A DNA stretch of 64,000 nucleotides from Skermanella pratensis (GCF_008843145.1 NZ_CP030265.1:975001-1039000), one strand, 5' to 3'; numbered from the stretch's first letter, positions 1 through 10,417 are shown. Notes: generated by a model from the sequence alone, not told the origin. Translations and numbers: made by a program.

Positions 1-260
1 TCCCGACGGCGATGAAGGGTTCCGAAGACCCTGCGAATCGGACAGTCCAAATGCCGTCGGCCCTGCGATTTTCTGTTTTTGTTCTCTGCGACACTTTGGA
101 CTGGTCTGCCGCATGACCAGTCCCACAGCCCGGAATCTGTCTGAAGAAAGGCATAGAGGCGGCAATTTCGAGGTGTTTGTCGCTTGACAGTGTTGCTGCC
201 GTATCAGTAAGCCTGGGGAGGCAAGCTTCAAACGAAACCTTAAGAAAGAGGCGCAACCCC

Positions 261-1292
261 ATGACTGACAAGCGTAACCAGGGACGCCGACAGGTCTGTT
301 CGAATTTCGGGGTTAAGGCGTCCATGGTACTCCTTTTGGGAGGGCTTGTCTCGGGTTGTGCGAGCACCGGGCAGACCGGCGCTTCGGGGCCATCGGCGGT
401 GGAGCACATCCAGGTCGCGGCGCTCGCCCCGGCGCCGGTCCTGCCGCCCGATCCCAAGGATCCCTGGCGCGACCTGATCGCCGCGGCGGCCGAGCGCTTC
501 GACGTTCCGGAACAGTGGATCAGGGCGGTCATGCATCGGGAGAGCGGCGGGCGCGCCACGGTCAACGGCCGACCCATCACCAGCCCGGCCGGCGCCATCG
601 GCCTCATGCAGGTCATGCCGGCGACCTATGCCGAGCTGAGCGAGCGTCACGGCCTGGGGCCGTCCCCGACCGATCCGCACGACAACATCATGGCCGGCAC
701 CGCCTATATCCGCGAGATGTACGACCAGTTCGGCAGCCCCGGCTTCTTGGCGGCCTACAACTGCGGCCCCGCCTGCTATACCGCGGTCCAGGCCGGGCGC
801 CAGCGGCTGCCGCGCGAAACCCGCCTGTACATGGCCGCGCTGGCTCCCGTGGTCGGCCGGACCGCGCCGCGCGGCACCGACGGCGCGCCGGCGGCCCCGG
901 CGGTGCTGGTCGCCGCCGCCGACCGTCCGAAGCCCGCTCCCTCGGCCAAGCCGTCGCAGCCGGTGCGCGAGACCGTGCAGGTCGCCGCCGTCGCGGAGCC
1001 GGCGCGCATCGAGACCGTCCGCGCGGCGGTCGCCCAGTCCTCGTTCACTCCGCCCTCGTCCACTCCGTCCTCGTCCACTCCGTCCTCCTTCACCCCGGCC
1101 GCCGGCTACGACGTCGCCGGCATCGACGACGAGGACGACGACATGCCCCGGCTCTCCGCACGCCCGTCGCGCCGGGAGAGCGACGGCAGGGTGGTGATGC
1201 GCTTCACCCCCATGGGCGGTATCGACGCCTGCGGCAGCCTGCGCGGCGTCGCCGGCGCCTGCCAGCCGCTCGACGACGCTGGCCGTTCCTGA
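261..1292 (+). CDS. Lipoprotein lytic transglycosylase (SLT domain)
   Basis: Predicted peptidoglycan lytic transglycosylase anchored to the envelope. The ATG at 261 is preceded by an AAGAGG-type ribosome site; an upstream in-frame TTG at 177 lacks one. A hydrophobic stretch ending in LVSGC (cysteine near residue 31) is a lipobox. The SLT/goose-lysozyme-like domain covers about residues 65-185, with the catalytic glutamate in the HRESGG motif followed by [13 protein letters not shown] and later AAYNCGP, all family hallmarks. The C-terminal third is low-complexity and proline/serine-rich, and includes a short tandem SSTPSS repeat encoded by near-identical 15-base units around 1045-1090. Family assignment is firm; the substrate details and the role of the tail are not visible. 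Confidence 0.88.
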   Translation: MTDKRNQGRRQVCSNFGVKASMVLLLGGLVSGCASTGQTGASGPSAVEHIQVAALAPAPVLPPDPKDPWRDLIAAAAERFDVPEQWIRAVMHRESGGRATVNGRPITSPAGAIGLMQVMPATYAELSERHGLGPSPTDPHDNIMAGTAYIREMYDQFGSPGFLAAYNCGPACYTAVQAGRQRLPRETRLYMAALAPVVGRTAPRGTDGAPAAPAVLVAAADRPKPAPSAKPSQPVRETVQVAAVAEPARIETVRAAVAQSSFTPPSSTPSSSTPSSFTPAAGYDVAGIDDEDDDMPRLSARPSRRESDGRVVMRFTPMGGIDACGSLRGVAGACQPLDDAGRS

Positions 1293-1319
1293 TCGTTCCG
1301 GGCTATGATCGCGGCCGAG

Positions 1320-1507
1320 ATGACCGACGATGAGCCCCCCTCGGCGCGCCCCGGCGCGCCGGCCCCAGCCGGCAGGAGCGGCAGGCCGCCGCACTCCGCG
1401 AGAACCTGCGCAAGCGGAAGGAGCAGGCCCGGGAGCGGCGCCAGCCCGGCGTTCCCGCATCTCCAGACCCGGCCCCGTCAGGCGGGGATGGGGATGGCGA
1501 CGCTTGA
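1320..1507 (+). pseudogene. Small charged protein with apparent one-base frameshift
   Basis: An ATG at 1320 opens MTDDEPP. The downstream part that looks like a real alphaproteobacterial small protein (RQERQAAALRENLRKRKEQ, then a proline/glycine tail ending at the TGA at 1505-1507) lies in another frame with no start codon of its own. The two parts join cleanly if the run of six C at 1335-1340 had seven, giving about 62 residues with a basic helical core. It is therefore either a homopolymer indel in the assembly or a recent frameshift mutation. It sits between the transglycosylase and dcd. Function is unknown; the assignment as a gene is inference from its composition and from memory of similar short basic proteins. 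Confidence 0.45.
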
Positions 1508-1567
1508 GCTTCGCCCTGGCGTCGGGTAGAAGCGCGGGCACACCCAACCTTTCGGAGACCGTCCCCG

Positions 1568-2122
1568 ATGTCGATCATGCCCGATACCTGGATCCGCGAG
1601 ATGGCGCAGCAGCGTGGCATGATCGAGCCGTTCGTCGAGAAGCAGACGCGCGAGGGCGTGATCTCTTACGGCCTGTCCTCCTACGGCTATGACGCCCGGG
1701 TGTCGGATGAGTTCAAGATCTTCACCAATGTCGACAGCGTGATCGTCGATCCCAAGAACTTCGCCGAGCACGGCTTCGTCGACCGCAAGACCGACGTCTG
1801 CGTGATCCCGCCCAACAGCTTCGCGCTGGCCCGGACGGTGGAGTATTTCCGGGTGCCGCGCGACGTGCTGGTGATCTGCCTGGGCAAGTCGACCTACGCC
1901 CGCTGCGGCCTGATCGTCAACGTGACCCCGCTGGAGCCAGAGTGGGAAGGGCACGTCACGCTGGAGATCTCCAACACGACGCCGCTGCCCGCCAAGGTCT
2001 ACGCCAACGAGGGCCTGTGCCAGTTCCTGTTCCTGAAGGGCGAGACCCCGTGCGAGGTCTCCTACGCCGACCGGCAGGGCAAGTACATGAAGCAGACCGG
2101 CGTCACGCTGCCGCGCCTGTGA
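1568..2122 (+). CDS. dcd: dCTP deaminase
   Basis: Deaminates dCTP to dUTP, feeding dTMP synthesis. The 184-residue product matches the usual length. It shows family motifs: SYGYDARV, the GKSTYARCG loop with the catalytic region, [17 protein letters not shown] and the C-terminal [13 protein letters not shown]. The ATG at 1568 is close to a second ATG (residue 4), so the exact start is uncertain by three codons. It lies upstream of murA in the same direction with a 71-base gap, so the two may be co-transcribed. No bifunctional dCTP deaminase/dUTPase features were noted. Confidence 0.95.
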   Translation: MSIMPDTWIREMAQQRGMIEPFVEKQTREGVISYGLSSYGYDARVSDEFKIFTNVDSVIVDPKNFAEHGFVDRKTDVCVIPPNSFALARTVEYFRVPRDVLVICLGKSTYARCGLIVNVTPLEPEWEGHVTLEISNTTPLPAKVYANEGLCQFLFLKGETPCEVSYADRQGKYMKQTGVTLPRL

Positions 2123-2193
2123 TCGGTCAACGGTCCATTAACCATAGTCGTCCTACATAGTCGCCGCCCCCATCAAGGTGAATTGAACAACCC

Positions 2194-3483
2194 ATGGACA
2201 AGATCCGGATTCGCGGCGGCCGGCCGTTGCGCGGCACACTGGCGGTCGGCGGCGCGAAGAACGCGGCGCTGCCCCTGATGACGGCCAGCCTGCTGACCGA
2301 CGAGACGCTGACGCTCGCCCGGCTTCCTCACCTCGCCGACATCACCACCCTGGCGAACCTGCTGGCGCAGCACGGCGTCGTCTTCGGCATGGACGGTTCC
2401 GCTCCCCAGGACGGCCCGGCCGGGCGCGTGATCGACCTGACCACGCGGGAGATCACCAGCACCACGGCACCCTATGACCTGGTCCGCAAGATGCGCGCCA
2501 GCGTGCTGGTCCTGGGACCGCTGGTTGCCCGCTGCGGCGTCGCCAAGGTCTCGCTTCCGGGCGGCTGCGCGATCGGCGCCCGTCCGGTCGACCTGCATAT
2601 CAAGGGCCTCGTCCAGATGGGTGCCCGGATCGAGCTGGAGGGCGGCTACATCCTCGCCTCGGCCCCCAACGGCCTGCACGGCGCCCAGATCGTCTTCCCC
2701 ACGGTGTCGGTCGGGGCGACCGAGAACCTGCTAATGGCGGCCTCGCTGGCCAAGGGCGAGACCGTGCTGGTCAACGCCGCGCGCGAGCCGGAGGTGACCG
2801 ACCTCGCCCGCTGCCTGATCGCCATGGGCGCCGAGATCGAGGGGCTGGGTACCGACACGCTCCGCATCCAAGGCAAGGACCGGCTGCACGGCGCCTACCA
2901 CACCATCGTCCCCGACCGGATCGAGACCGGCACCTACGCCATGGCCGCAGCCATCACCGGCGGCGACCTGGAACTGATCAACGGCCGGCTGGAGCATCTC
3001 CAGGCCGTGACCAAGGTGCTGGGCGGCGCCGGCATCGCCTTCACCGAGACCGAGCGCGGCTTCCGCGTGGCGCGGGCCAACGGCGTCATGACCGGCGTCG
3101 ACGTCATGACCGAGCCGTTCCCGGGTTTCCCGACCGACCTCCAGGCCCAGATGATGGCCCTGATGTGCGTCGCCGACGGCGCCGCCATGATCACCGAGAC
3201 GATCTTCGAGAACCGCTTCATGCACGCGCCCGAACTGGCGCGCATGGGCGCCAAGATCACCGTCCACGGCGCCTCCGCGCTGATCCGCGGCGTGCCGCGG
3301 CTGACCGGCGCGCCGGTCATGGCGACCGACCTGCGCGCGTCCGTCTCGCTGGTGCTGGCCGGCCTCGCCGCCGACGGGGAGACCGAGGTCAACCGGGTCT
3401 ACCACCTGGACCGCGGCTACGAACGGCTGGAAGAGAAGCTGTCCGCCTGCGGCGCGGACATCGAGAGGGTGAAGGCGGGCTGA
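2194..3483 (+). CDS. murA: UDP-N-acetylglucosamine 1-carboxyvinyltransferase
   Basis: First committed enzyme of peptidoglycan precursor synthesis in the cytoplasm, transferring enolpyruvate from PEP to UDP-GlcNAc. The 429-residue length is typical. The N-terminal [10 protein letters not shown] segment and the active-site loop [15 protein letters not shown] are present, with the reactive cysteine at residue 125. That residue is the target of fosfomycin, and cysteine rather than aspartate predicts a sensitive-type enzyme (inference). It is followed 53 bases later by a DUF2948 gene, an arrangement common in alphaproteobacteria. Confidence 0.97.
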   Translation: MDKIRIRGGRPLRGTLAVGGAKNAALPLMTASLLTDETLTLARLPHLADITTLANLLAQHGVVFGMDGSAPQDGPAGRVIDLTTREITSTTAPYDLVRKMRASVLVLGPLVARCGVAKVSLPGGCAIGARPVDLHIKGLVQMGARIELEGGYILASAPNGLHGAQIVFPTVSVGATENLLMAASLAKGETVLVNAAREPEVTDLARCLIAMGAEIEGLGTDTLRIQGKDRLHGAYHTIVPDRIETGTYAMAAAITGGDLELINGRLEHLQAVTKVLGGAGIAFTETERGFRVARANGVMTGVDVMTEPFPGFPTDLQAQMMALMCVADGAAMITETIFENRFMHAPELARMGAKITVHGASALIRGVPRLTGAPVMATDLRASVSLVLAGLAADGETEVNRVYHLDRGYERLEEKLSACGADIERVKAG

Positions 3484-3536
3484 TCCCTGCCTATATGCGG
3501 GTGGACTCAGTACCCCCTGCAGACGAGACGACACCC

Positions 3537-4025
3537 ATGAGTGCCCCGATGAAGCTACGCGCGGAGGACCGGGAAGACCTCCAGGTCATTTCCGGAATCC
3601 TCCAGGACGCCATCGTTCCGATCGGCGAAATGTGCTTCCTTCCGGAAGACCATCGCTTCGTCATGGTCGCCAACCGCTTCAAATGGGAGAGCGCGGTCGA
3701 GGATCCGCCGCCCGACCGGCCCGACGCCCTGGTCGACGCCAGCTATGACGGCGACGACGGCGACGGCATCACGGTCCCGTTCGAGCGGACCAACTGCGGC
3801 ATCTGCTTCGACGGAGTGACCGCGGTGAAGACCAAGGGCATCGACCTGCACGAGCGCCGCCAGATGCTGGCCCTGCTGGCGCTGGAGGGCATGGATAGCG
3901 GCGTCGCCCTGCATTTCTCCGGCGGCGCCTGCATCAAGCTGGAAGCCGATGGCTGGATCTGCCGCCTTCAAGACATCGGCGAGCCTTGGCCGACGACCCG
4001 CCGCCCCGCCCACCCCGTGGATTGA
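3537..4025 (+). CDS. DUF2948 family protein
   Basis: A cytoplasmic protein of 162 residues matching the DUF2948 family, which habitually follows murA in alphaproteobacteria. Recognisable features are the LRAEDREDLQVISGILQDA start, the CFLPEDHRFVMVANRFKWE segment and GVALHFSGGACIKLE near the end. I chose the ATG at 3537 (MSAPMKLRAED); an in-frame ATG at 3495 would add 14 residues. The function of the family is unknown. In many relatives hisD comes next, whereas here wecB follows after a 227-base gap. Confidence 0.85.
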   Translation: MSAPMKLRAEDREDLQVISGILQDAIVPIGEMCFLPEDHRFVMVANRFKWESAVEDPPPDRPDALVDASYDGDDGDGITVPFERTNCGICFDGVTAVKTKGIDLHERRQMLALLALEGMDSGVALHFSGGACIKLEADGWICRLQDIGEPWPTTRRPAHPVD

Positions 4026-4252
4026 ATAGTCTTCTGATCCCGGACTGTCCGCGGGCAAGTGAAAATAAGCAAAATGCGTACAAAGCACTTCAAATTCCTG
4101 TATTCGGCGCGGTGGTAATCCGTTCTCTCCTGGGTTCCTTCGGGAAACGACCTTAGGTGACATTGACCGCGACAACCGCCGTCGCGCAACTTTCCTGACC
4201 TAAGCTACAGGGCCGGAGCCTCGCTCCGGCCGCCCGCCAGCGGTCAGGACGG

Positions 4253-5374
4253 ATGCAGAAAATACTCTCGGTCATCGGCACGCGCCCCGAAGCGATCAAG
4301 ATGGCTCCGGTCATCAGCGCGCTCCACGGGGCTCCCGATGTCCACAGCCTGGTCTGCGTCACCGGGCAGCACCGGAGCATGCTCGACCAAGTGCTGGCCC
4401 TGTTCCGGATCGTGCCGGACCACGACCTCGACATCATGAAGCCGGGCCAGACTCTGGCCGACATCACCACATCGGTGCTGACCGGGCTGACCCGGCTGTT
4501 CGCCGAGGTCAAGCCCGACCGGGTGCTGGTCCACGGCGACACGACCACGGCCATGGCCGCGACGCTGGCCGCCTTCTACGCCCGCATCCCCGTGGCCCAT
4601 GTCGAAGCGGGACTGCGTACCGGCGACCTCCAACAGCCCTGGCCGGAGGAGATGAACCGCAAGGTCATCGACAGCATGGCCGACCTGCTGTTCGCGCCAA
4701 CGACGAGTTCCCGGGACAACCTGCTGCGCGAGGGGCTGGGAAACCGCCGCATCCTGGTCACCGGCAACACGGTGATCGACGCGCTGCTGCACACCGTCGG
4801 GCGCCTGCGCGGCGACGCCGGCCTGACCCGCGAGCTGGATGCCCGCTTCCCTTTCCTTTCCGAGGGCAAGCGGGTGATCCTGGTCACCGCGCACCGGCGC
4901 GAGAGCTTCGGCGGCGGTTTCGAACGAATTTGCCATGCCCTGGCGCGGCTCGCCGACCGGGGCGACACGGCGGTGGTCTATCCGGTCCACCTCAACCCCA
5001 ACGTCCGCGAACCGGTGATGCGTCTGCTGGCCGACCGTCCCGGCATCCACCTGATCGAGCCCCAGGACTACCTTCCCTTCGTCCACCTGATGGAGCGCTC
5101 GACCCTGATCGTCACCGACAGCGGCGGCCTCCAGGAGGAGGCGCCCTCGCTGGGCAAGCCGGTGCTGGTGATGCGGGACGTGACCGAGCGGCCGGAGGCG
5201 GTCGAGGCCGGCACGGTCCAGCTGGTCGGAACCGACGTTGACCGGATCGTCGGTGCTGCGCAGCACCTGCTCGACGACGAGCGGGCCTATGCCGAGGCCC
5301 GGCGCGCCCACAACCCTTATGGCGACGGACATGCTGCCGAACGCATTCTCAAGGAGCTGACCCGTGCAACATGA
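4253..5374 (+). CDS. wecB: UDP-N-acetylglucosamine 2-epimerase (non-hydrolysing)
   Basis: Interconverts UDP-GlcNAc and UDP-ManNAc in the cytoplasm. The 373-residue protein begins [17 protein letters not shown] and carries [43 protein letters not shown] and [19 protein letters not shown] motifs typical of the family. The ATG at 4253 follows an AGGACGG sequence. Its last 11 bases overlap wecC, which uses the product, so the two are translationally coupled. The preceding 227 bases contain a GGAGC...GCTCC inverted repeat near 4216-4229 but no promoter I would call firmly. Confidence 0.95.
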   Translation: MQKILSVIGTRPEAIKMAPVISALHGAPDVHSLVCVTGQHRSMLDQVLALFRIVPDHDLDIMKPGQTLADITTSVLTGLTRLFAEVKPDRVLVHGDTTTAMAATLAAFYARIPVAHVEAGLRTGDLQQPWPEEMNRKVIDSMADLLFAPTTSSRDNLLREGLGNRRILVTGNTVIDALLHTVGRLRGDAGLTRELDARFPFLSEGKRVILVTAHRRESFGGGFERICHALARLADRGDTAVVYPVHLNPNVREPVMRLLADRPGIHLIEPQDYLPFVHLMERSTLIVTDSGGLQEEAPSLGKPVLVMRDVTERPEAVEAGTVQLVGTDVDRIVGAAQHLLDDERAYAEARRAHNPYGDGHAAERILKELTRAT

Positions 5375-6659
5375 GTTCTCACGCGTCGCCATCATCGGCC
5401 TCGGCTATATCGGCCTGCCGACCGCCGCCACCCTCGCCAGCCGCGGGGTGGAGGTGATCGGGGTGGACGTCAACGAGCACGCCGTCTCCATGATCACCCA
5501 GGGCAAGGTCCATTTCAGCGAGCCCGACCTGGACATGCTGGTCCGCGCCGCGGTCATGACCGGCAAGCTGCGCGCCGTCGTGACGCCGGAGCCGGCCGAG
5601 GCCTTCATCATCGCGGTGCCCACTCCCCTGACGGAGGACAAGCGGCCCGACCTCGGCTACATCGACGCGGCCGCCCGGTCGATCGCCCCGGTGCTGGAGG
5701 CCGGCAACCTGATCGTGCTGGAATCGACCTCTCCGGTCGGCACCTCGGCCCGGCTGTCGCGCCAGCTCGCCGAGCTGCGCCCGGACCTGACCTTCCCCCA
5801 CGCGGCGGGCGAGCACTCCGACATCCGCATCGCCTATTGCCCGGAACGTATCCTGCCCGGCCGCATGGTGCTGGAGCTGGTCGAGAACGACCGCATCATT
5901 GGCGGCCTGACCCCCGCCTGCGCCGCCCGCGCCGACCAGCTATACCGGATCTTCGTCAAGGGCGCCTGCCTGATGACCGACGCCAACACCGCCGAGCTGG
6001 TCAAGCTGACCGAGAACGCCTACCGCGACGTCAACATCGCCTTCGCCAACGAGCTGTCGATGATCTGCGACGGCATGGGCCTGGACGTCTGGCGGGTGAT
6101 CGAGCTGTCGAACCGCCATCCCCGCGTCAAGATCCTCCAGCCCGGCCCCGGAGTCGGCGGCCACTGCATCGCGGTGGACCCCTGGTTCATCGTGGACGGC
6201 GCGCCCGAGGCGTCGCGCCTGATCCGCACCGCCCGGGAGGTCAACGATTCCAAGCCTTTCCACATCATCGAGCGCATCCGGCGCCATGCCCAGCGCTTCA
6301 AGGACCCGGTGATCGCCTGCCTGGGCCTGACCTACAAGCCCAACGTGGATGATCTGCGCGAAAGCCCGGCGCTGGAGATCACCGCCCGCATCGCGCGGGA
6401 GGGACTGGGCAAGGTGCTCGCGGTCGAGCCGCACATCGCGCGCCTGCCACGCGAGCTGGCCGAATTCGACAACCTGCGCTTCTGCGACATGTCCGACGCC
6501 CTGGCCGAGGCCGACATCGCCGTCCTGCTGGTCGACCACGCGGAGTTCCGCGCCATCGAGGCCAAGGAGCTGCTGAACAAGATCGTCATCGACACCCGCG
6601 GCTTCTGGCGCGACCGCCTCTACGTCCCTGACCGTTATAGCCGCGCCGCCGCGGAATAG
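5364..6659 (+). CDS. wecC: UDP-N-acetyl-D-mannosamine dehydrogenase
   Basis: NAD-dependent UDP-sugar 6-dehydrogenase that oxidises UDP-ManNAc to UDP-ManNAcA for surface polysaccharide. It has an N-terminal Rossmann [11 protein letters not shown] motif, the ESTSPVGTS segment, a central helical domain with [12 protein letters not shown], the catalytic-cysteine motif [11 protein letters not shown] near residue 265, and the C-terminal [17 protein letters not shown]. Its length (431) is normal. It overlaps wecB by 11 bases. No glycosyltransferase or polymerase genes accompany the pair here, so the polysaccharide must be assembled from genes elsewhere (inference). Confidence 0.94.
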   Translation: MQHEFSRVAIIGLGYIGLPTAATLASRGVEVIGVDVNEHAVSMITQGKVHFSEPDLDMLVRAAVMTGKLRAVVTPEPAEAFIIAVPTPLTEDKRPDLGYIDAAARSIAPVLEAGNLIVLESTSPVGTSARLSRQLAELRPDLTFPHAAGEHSDIRIAYCPERILPGRMVLELVENDRIIGGLTPACAARADQLYRIFVKGACLMTDANTAELVKLTENAYRDVNIAFANELSMICDGMGLDVWRVIELSNRHPRVKILQPGPGVGGHCIAVDPWFIVDGAPEASRLIRTAREVNDSKPFHIIERIRRHAQRFKDPVIACLGLTYKPNVDDLRESPALEITARIAREGLGKVLAVEPHIARLPRELAEFDNLRFCDMSDALAEADIAVLLVDHAEFRAIEAKELLNKIVIDTRGFWRDRLYVPDRYSRAAAE

Positions 6660-6785
6660 GAGCCCTTCCAAGGGAGGTCCCGGCTCCGGCCGGGCAGCCA
6701 TGCGCATCCGAATCTTCTCCCCGGCGGTTACCGTAGCCATGTGAAACGCTTGGCGCCAAACCGCCCCCAGGGAGAAAGACTTGCC

Positions 6786-7904
6786 ATGACCAGCAGCCTG
6801 TTCACGCCGATCGACCTTGCCGGCCGCAGTTTCGCCAACCGCATCGTCGTGTCGCCGATGTGCCAGTACAGCGCCGAGGACGGCAACGCCAACGACTGGC
6901 ACGTGATGCATCTCGGCATGCTGGCGAACTCCGGCGCCTCCCTGGTGATCCTGGAGGCGACGGCGGTGGAGCCGGCCGGCCGCATCACGCCCGGCGACCT
7001 CGGCCTCTACAGCGACGGGAACGAGGAGGCCCTGGCCCGCGTCCTGGCGGCCGTGCGGCGCTACGGCACCGCCAAGCTGGGCATCCAGGTCAGCCATGCC
7101 GGCCGCAAGGCGTCGGCCCAACGCCCGTGGGAAGGCGGACGGTCGCTTCCGGAGGGACAGGGCGACTGGCAGACCATCGCTCCCTCCGCGATCCCGTTCG
7201 CCGAGGGCTGGCCGGCCCCGCGCGCCTTCGAGGCGGAGGATTTCCAGCGGGTGCGCGACGGCTTCGTGGCGACCGCCCGGCGGGCCGCCCGGCTGGGCTT
7301 CGACCTGATGGAACTCCACGGAGCCCACGGATACCTGCTGCATTCCTTCCTGTCGCCCATCGCCAACCGGCGCGAGGACTCCTATGGCGGCGACTTCGAC
7401 GGCCGCACCCGCTTCCCGCTGGAAGTCTTCGACGCCGTCCGCGAGGTCTGGCCGTCCGACCGGCCGCTCGGCATCCGGATCAGCGCGTCGGACTGGGTGG
7501 ACGGCGGCTGGACCATCGAGGAGTCGATCGCTTTCGCCAAGCTGCTCAAGGCCCGCGGCTGCGACTTCATCGACTGCTCCAGCGGCGGTGTCACCCTGGG
7601 CATCAAGATCCCGACCTCGCCCGGATACCAGGTGCCGTTCGCGGCCCGCGTCCGGCGCGAAGCCGAAATCCCCACCATGGCCGTCGGCCTGATCGTCGAG
7701 CCGAAGCAGGCGGAGCGGATCGTCGCCGACGGCGAGGCCGACATGGTGGCACTCGCCCGCACCGTCCTCGACGAACCGCACTGGGGCTGGCGCGCCGCCC
7801 GCGAACTGGGCGGTCAGGTGGCCTTCCCGCCGCAATATGCCCGCGCCGCGCCCGATCTCTGGCCCGGCCATTCCTTCCGTGAAGACTCCTCGGTCATGGA
7901 CTGA
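6786..7904 (+). CDS. NADH:flavin oxidoreductase, Old Yellow Enzyme family (YqjM-like)
   Basis: FMN-dependent ene-reductase. The start ATG at 6786 has an AGGGAG ribosome site; an in-frame upstream ATG-less extension from 6741 looks untranslated. Features are the N-terminal LFTPIDLAGRSFANRIVVSPMCQYSA with the YqjM-type cysteine near residue 26, QVSHAGRKAS, HGAHGYLLHSFLSPIANRREDSYGG with the active-site histidine pair, and a C-terminal phosphate-binding stretch VGLIVEPKQAERIV. Length (372) is typical. It stands alone, with a palindromic repeat immediately downstream. Physiological substrate is unknown. Confidence 0.93.
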   Translation: MTSSLFTPIDLAGRSFANRIVVSPMCQYSAEDGNANDWHVMHLGMLANSGASLVILEATAVEPAGRITPGDLGLYSDGNEEALARVLAAVRRYGTAKLGIQVSHAGRKASAQRPWEGGRSLPEGQGDWQTIAPSAIPFAEGWPAPRAFEAEDFQRVRDGFVATARRAARLGFDLMELHGAHGYLLHSFLSPIANRREDSYGGDFDGRTRFPLEVFDAVREVWPSDRPLGIRISASDWVDGGWTIEESIAFAKLLKARGCDFIDCSSGGVTLGIKIPTSPGYQVPFAARVRREAEIPTMAVGLIVEPKQAERIVADGEADMVALARTVLDEPHWGWRAARELGGQVAFPPQYARAAPDLWPGHSFREDSSVMD

Positions 7905-7912
7905 CCCCCGAA

Positions 7913-8010
7913 CGTAGGTCGGCCTTCGCCCGCAGGGCGAACGCCGACGCCCTGCTCCAACGTTCCGGCCCCGTGTCGGCGTCGCCCCTTCGGGTCGAGG
8001 CCGACCTACG
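7913..8010. repeat. Palindromic intergenic repeat, copy 1
   Basis: A 98-base element bounded by 13-base perfect inverted arms CGTAGGTCGGCCT / AGGCCGACCTACG. Inside are two smaller hairpins, one with TTCGCCC/GGGCGAA arms and one around CCCCTTCGGG, giving a three-way-junction fold. A second copy lies at 15855-15946 with identical outer arms. Both are intergenic, directly after a stop codon. It resembles a REP/BIME-type element and may also serve as a transcription stop. Confidence 0.85.
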
Positions 8011-8034
8011 GAATGCCGACCCCGGCAGATTTGG

Positions 8035-9054
8035 ATGAAAATCATGAACAAGCTGTCCGAAACCCCCGTTTCGGTCCTGGACCTGTCGCCGCTGGTGGAA
8101 GGGGCGACCCCGGCCGATTCCTACCGCTGCACGCTCGACCTGGCGCGGCACGCCGACCGCTGGGGCTATAACCGCTACTGGCTGGCGGAGCACCACAACA
8201 TCCCCGGCGTCGCCAGCTCGGCGACCGCCGTGCTGATCGGCCATGTCGCCGGCGGGACCGAACGCATCCGCGTCGGCTCCGGCGGGATCATGCTGCCCAA
8301 CCACGCGCCGCTGATCGTGGCCGAGCAGTTCGGCACGCTTGAGTCCCTCTATCCCGGCCGGATCGACCTGGGCCTGGGCCGCGCTCCCGGCACCGACCAG
8401 GTGACCGCCCACGCGCTGCGCCGGGACCTCAACCAGACCGGCGACGAGTTCCCGCAGCTTCTGGCCGAACTGCGGGCCTATTTCCGCCCGGCCGTCCCCG
8501 GCCAGCGGGTCCGGGCGATCCCGGGGGAGGGGATGGACATCCCGATCTGGCTGCTCGGCTCCGGCGGCTTCAGCGCCCAGCTCGCCGGTCAGCTCGGGCT
8601 GCCGTTCTCCTTCGCGCGCCAGTTCTCGCCGGCCAACACGCTGCCGGCCCTCGACCTGTACCGGCGCGCCTTCCGCCCGTCGGAAGTCCTGTCGCAGCCT
8701 TACGCAATGGTCGGCATCAACGTGGTGGCCGCGGAAACCGACGAGGAGGCCCGGCGCCTGTTCACCTCCCACCAGCAGAGCTTCCTAAACCTGGTCCGCG
8801 GCCATCCCATGCGGATCGCCCCGCCGGTGGACGACATGGACGACCTGTGGTCCGAGCGCGAGCGCGCCGCCGTGGAAAGCCAGCTCCGCGGTTCCATCGT
8901 CGGGTCGCCCGCGACTGTCCGCACCGGCCTGGAGGCCCTGCTGGAAGACACCGCCGCCGACGAGATCATGGTCAGCGGCATGGTCTTCGACCACGCGGCC
9001 CGCCTGCGCTCCTACGAGATCGTGGCGGAGATCTTCGGCGATCTTCGCTCCTGA
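8035..9054 (+). CDS. LLM-class flavin-dependent oxidoreductase (luciferase-like)
   Basis: Predicted flavin-dependent monooxygenase of the bacterial-luciferase superfamily, close to the MsnO8/YhbW subgroup. The sequence opens with [13 protein letters not shown] and shows [32 protein letters not shown] and the [10 protein letters not shown] motif typical of this subgroup, then [13 protein letters not shown]. Length is 339 residues. ATG codons at 8035 and 8044 are both possible starts and neither has a strong ribosome site. It follows the palindromic repeat and ends before the repeat-rich gap. Substrate unknown. Confidence 0.9.
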   Translation: MKIMNKLSETPVSVLDLSPLVEGATPADSYRCTLDLARHADRWGYNRYWLAEHHNIPGVASSATAVLIGHVAGGTERIRVGSGGIMLPNHAPLIVAEQFGTLESLYPGRIDLGLGRAPGTDQVTAHALRRDLNQTGDEFPQLLAELRAYFRPAVPGQRVRAIPGEGMDIPIWLLGSGGFSAQLAGQLGLPFSFARQFSPANTLPALDLYRRAFRPSEVLSQPYAMVGINVVAAETDEEARRLFTSHQQSFLNLVRGHPMRIAPPVDDMDDLWSERERAAVESQLRGSIVGSPATVRTGLEALLEDTAADEIMVSGMVFDHAARLRSYEIVAEIFGDLRS

Positions 9055-9126
9055 CCAAGGCTACAGGGCACGGTCGTCACTGATCAACCCGGAGGAGCGC
9101 TCCCGGCAGCGCACCAATCCTTTGAT

Positions 9127-9490
9127 CGTCATGACCGGGCTTGAACCACGGCTGTCCGGCACGGCAATTGCCAACTCAACCAAGGAATGCTTTTCCGGCA
9201 GGTCATTCCCCCTTTCCGTCACGCCCGGATGAAGTCCACGCCTGTCCGGCACGGTTGTTGCTTATGTCTCACAAGGCTTAGCTATGGGCAGAAGCGCCCC
9301 CTTTTCGTCATACCCGGACTTGATCCGGGTATCTCCCCGCACGGCGGCGCTGATGGAGTCCGCAAGCGATGACCGGGTCAAGCCCGGTCATGACGATGAA
9401 GGGAGGAGCGTCCCACCAGAAAAGCGTCCACTGGTTGAGGCGGCAATTACCGTGCCGGACAGCCGTGGACTTGATCCGGGCATCGTCCGC
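9127..9490. repeat. Cluster of degenerate ~95-base repeats in a gene-free stretch
   Basis: Two direct units (about 9127-9216 and 9217-9315) and one inverted unit (about 9395-9487) share the core CTGTCCGGCACGG, a following CTCAACCA-type segment and a GCTTTTC block. Two perfect 9-base hairpins lie between them: ATACCCGGA/TCCGGGTAT (9310-9332) and ATGACCGGG/CCCGGTCAT (9369-9391). The whole interval 9055-10020 holds no ORF with recognisable protein sequence. The remainder (9500-10020) is unremarkable apart from a short AT-rich patch near 9540-9600. Confidence 0.75.
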
Positions 9491-10020
9491 AGGCTTCATC
9501 CAGCTTGGCGGAGTGCCGATATTCGACGAACACCCGCGACCTAGGAACAATCTAGGATTGCGAAAACCTGAAAAAATACAGATTTTTCGCCGCAATCGAC
9601 AGGCTACGCATATCAGGCGCGGACTTGCCCCGCCACTGCACTCGCAGGGCAACCGGAAGGAGAGTTGATGCTCCTCACCCTGACCTGACCATAGATGCGA
9701 CAGTTGGCGGTGCAGATGCAGATGGTGACCTCGAATAGTGACCCGGCGGAGAAGGTCCCGGCTACCGGTGCCCCTGCCGCCAAGGCCGGCCCGGTGCGGA
9801 GCGGAGCCGTCGCGGCGGCGCACCAAGCTTCGTCCGCCAACCCGGATCCGGCGCCATCGGCAATACCGCCCACCACGCGGCGGGCTTGCCTGTCACCACG
9901 TCGCTGTCGGCGGCTTGGCGCATGCTTCCAGTGCAGTCGCCGCTCATGCGGTCGTCAACCGTGGTGGCCGCGTGACCGGGACTTGGCGTTGCGGCCCGAA
10001 TCCCGACCCGGCCCCTGCCG

Positions 10021-10239
10021 TCAATGGACGCTGACGGGCTCCAGTTCGTGCTGGCGCACGGCGGCGAAGGCGGCTTCGCGCTCGGGCATCACCGTCAGCG
10101 GGGTGCCGTCGGCGGCGTGGATCGCGTAGCCGGTGGAGCCGTCGACATCGACCACCTTGATATAGGCGAGGTCGTTGACGCCGAATGCCACGAAGTCCTG
10201 GCTGGAGATCTGGCGCAAAGAGTTCGGGCTGATATTCAT
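10021..10239 (-). CDS. DUF1150 family protein
   Basis: A 72-residue protein (MNISPNSLRQISSQDFVAFG ...) matching DUF1150, a small family found next to small heat-shock protein genes in alphaproteobacteria. The ATG at 10239 is preceded on the minus strand by AGAAAG. It lies about 180 bases downstream of hsp20 in the same orientation, so it is probably read through from the heat-shock promoter. It contains the conserved DLAYIKVV and YAIHAADGTPL segments. Function is unknown. Confidence 0.85.
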   Translation of the reverse strand: MNISPNSLRQISSQDFVAFGVNDLAYIKVVDVDGSTGYAIHAADGTPLTVMPEREAAFAAVRQHELEPVSVH

Positions 10240-10417
10240 GATTTCAGATCTTTCTGTAACGAGAACTGCAACGAAACTGTCCGGCGGGCGCAGCCCGCGT
10301 TCCCGGCTGGAAAGGGCGCGGCCCGCGATCATCGCACAACGGGTTCGGCCCGTGTTCCTTCAAGGACAACATGCCGCGGGGCGATTTGTGCTGCCGTACC
10401 GCCTATGTCCGCCCGGC

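Noticed and set aside
1-260. Possible gene or RNA at the left edge
   Set aside because: No frame with a family match and no hairpin of note; the alternative TTG start at 177 lacks a ribosome site.
4026-4252. A possible promoter with TTGACC near 4160 for wecB
   Set aside because: No convincing -10 at the proper distance, so not listed as a feature.
5940-8051. A 703-codon minus-strand frame across wecC and the flavin enzymes
   Set aside because: Crosses two firm genes and an intergenic repeat; composition is that of a shadow.
9695-10129. A 144-codon frame entering the DUF1150 gene
   Set aside because: No recognisable protein sequence, low-complexity composition and it runs into a gene on the other strand.
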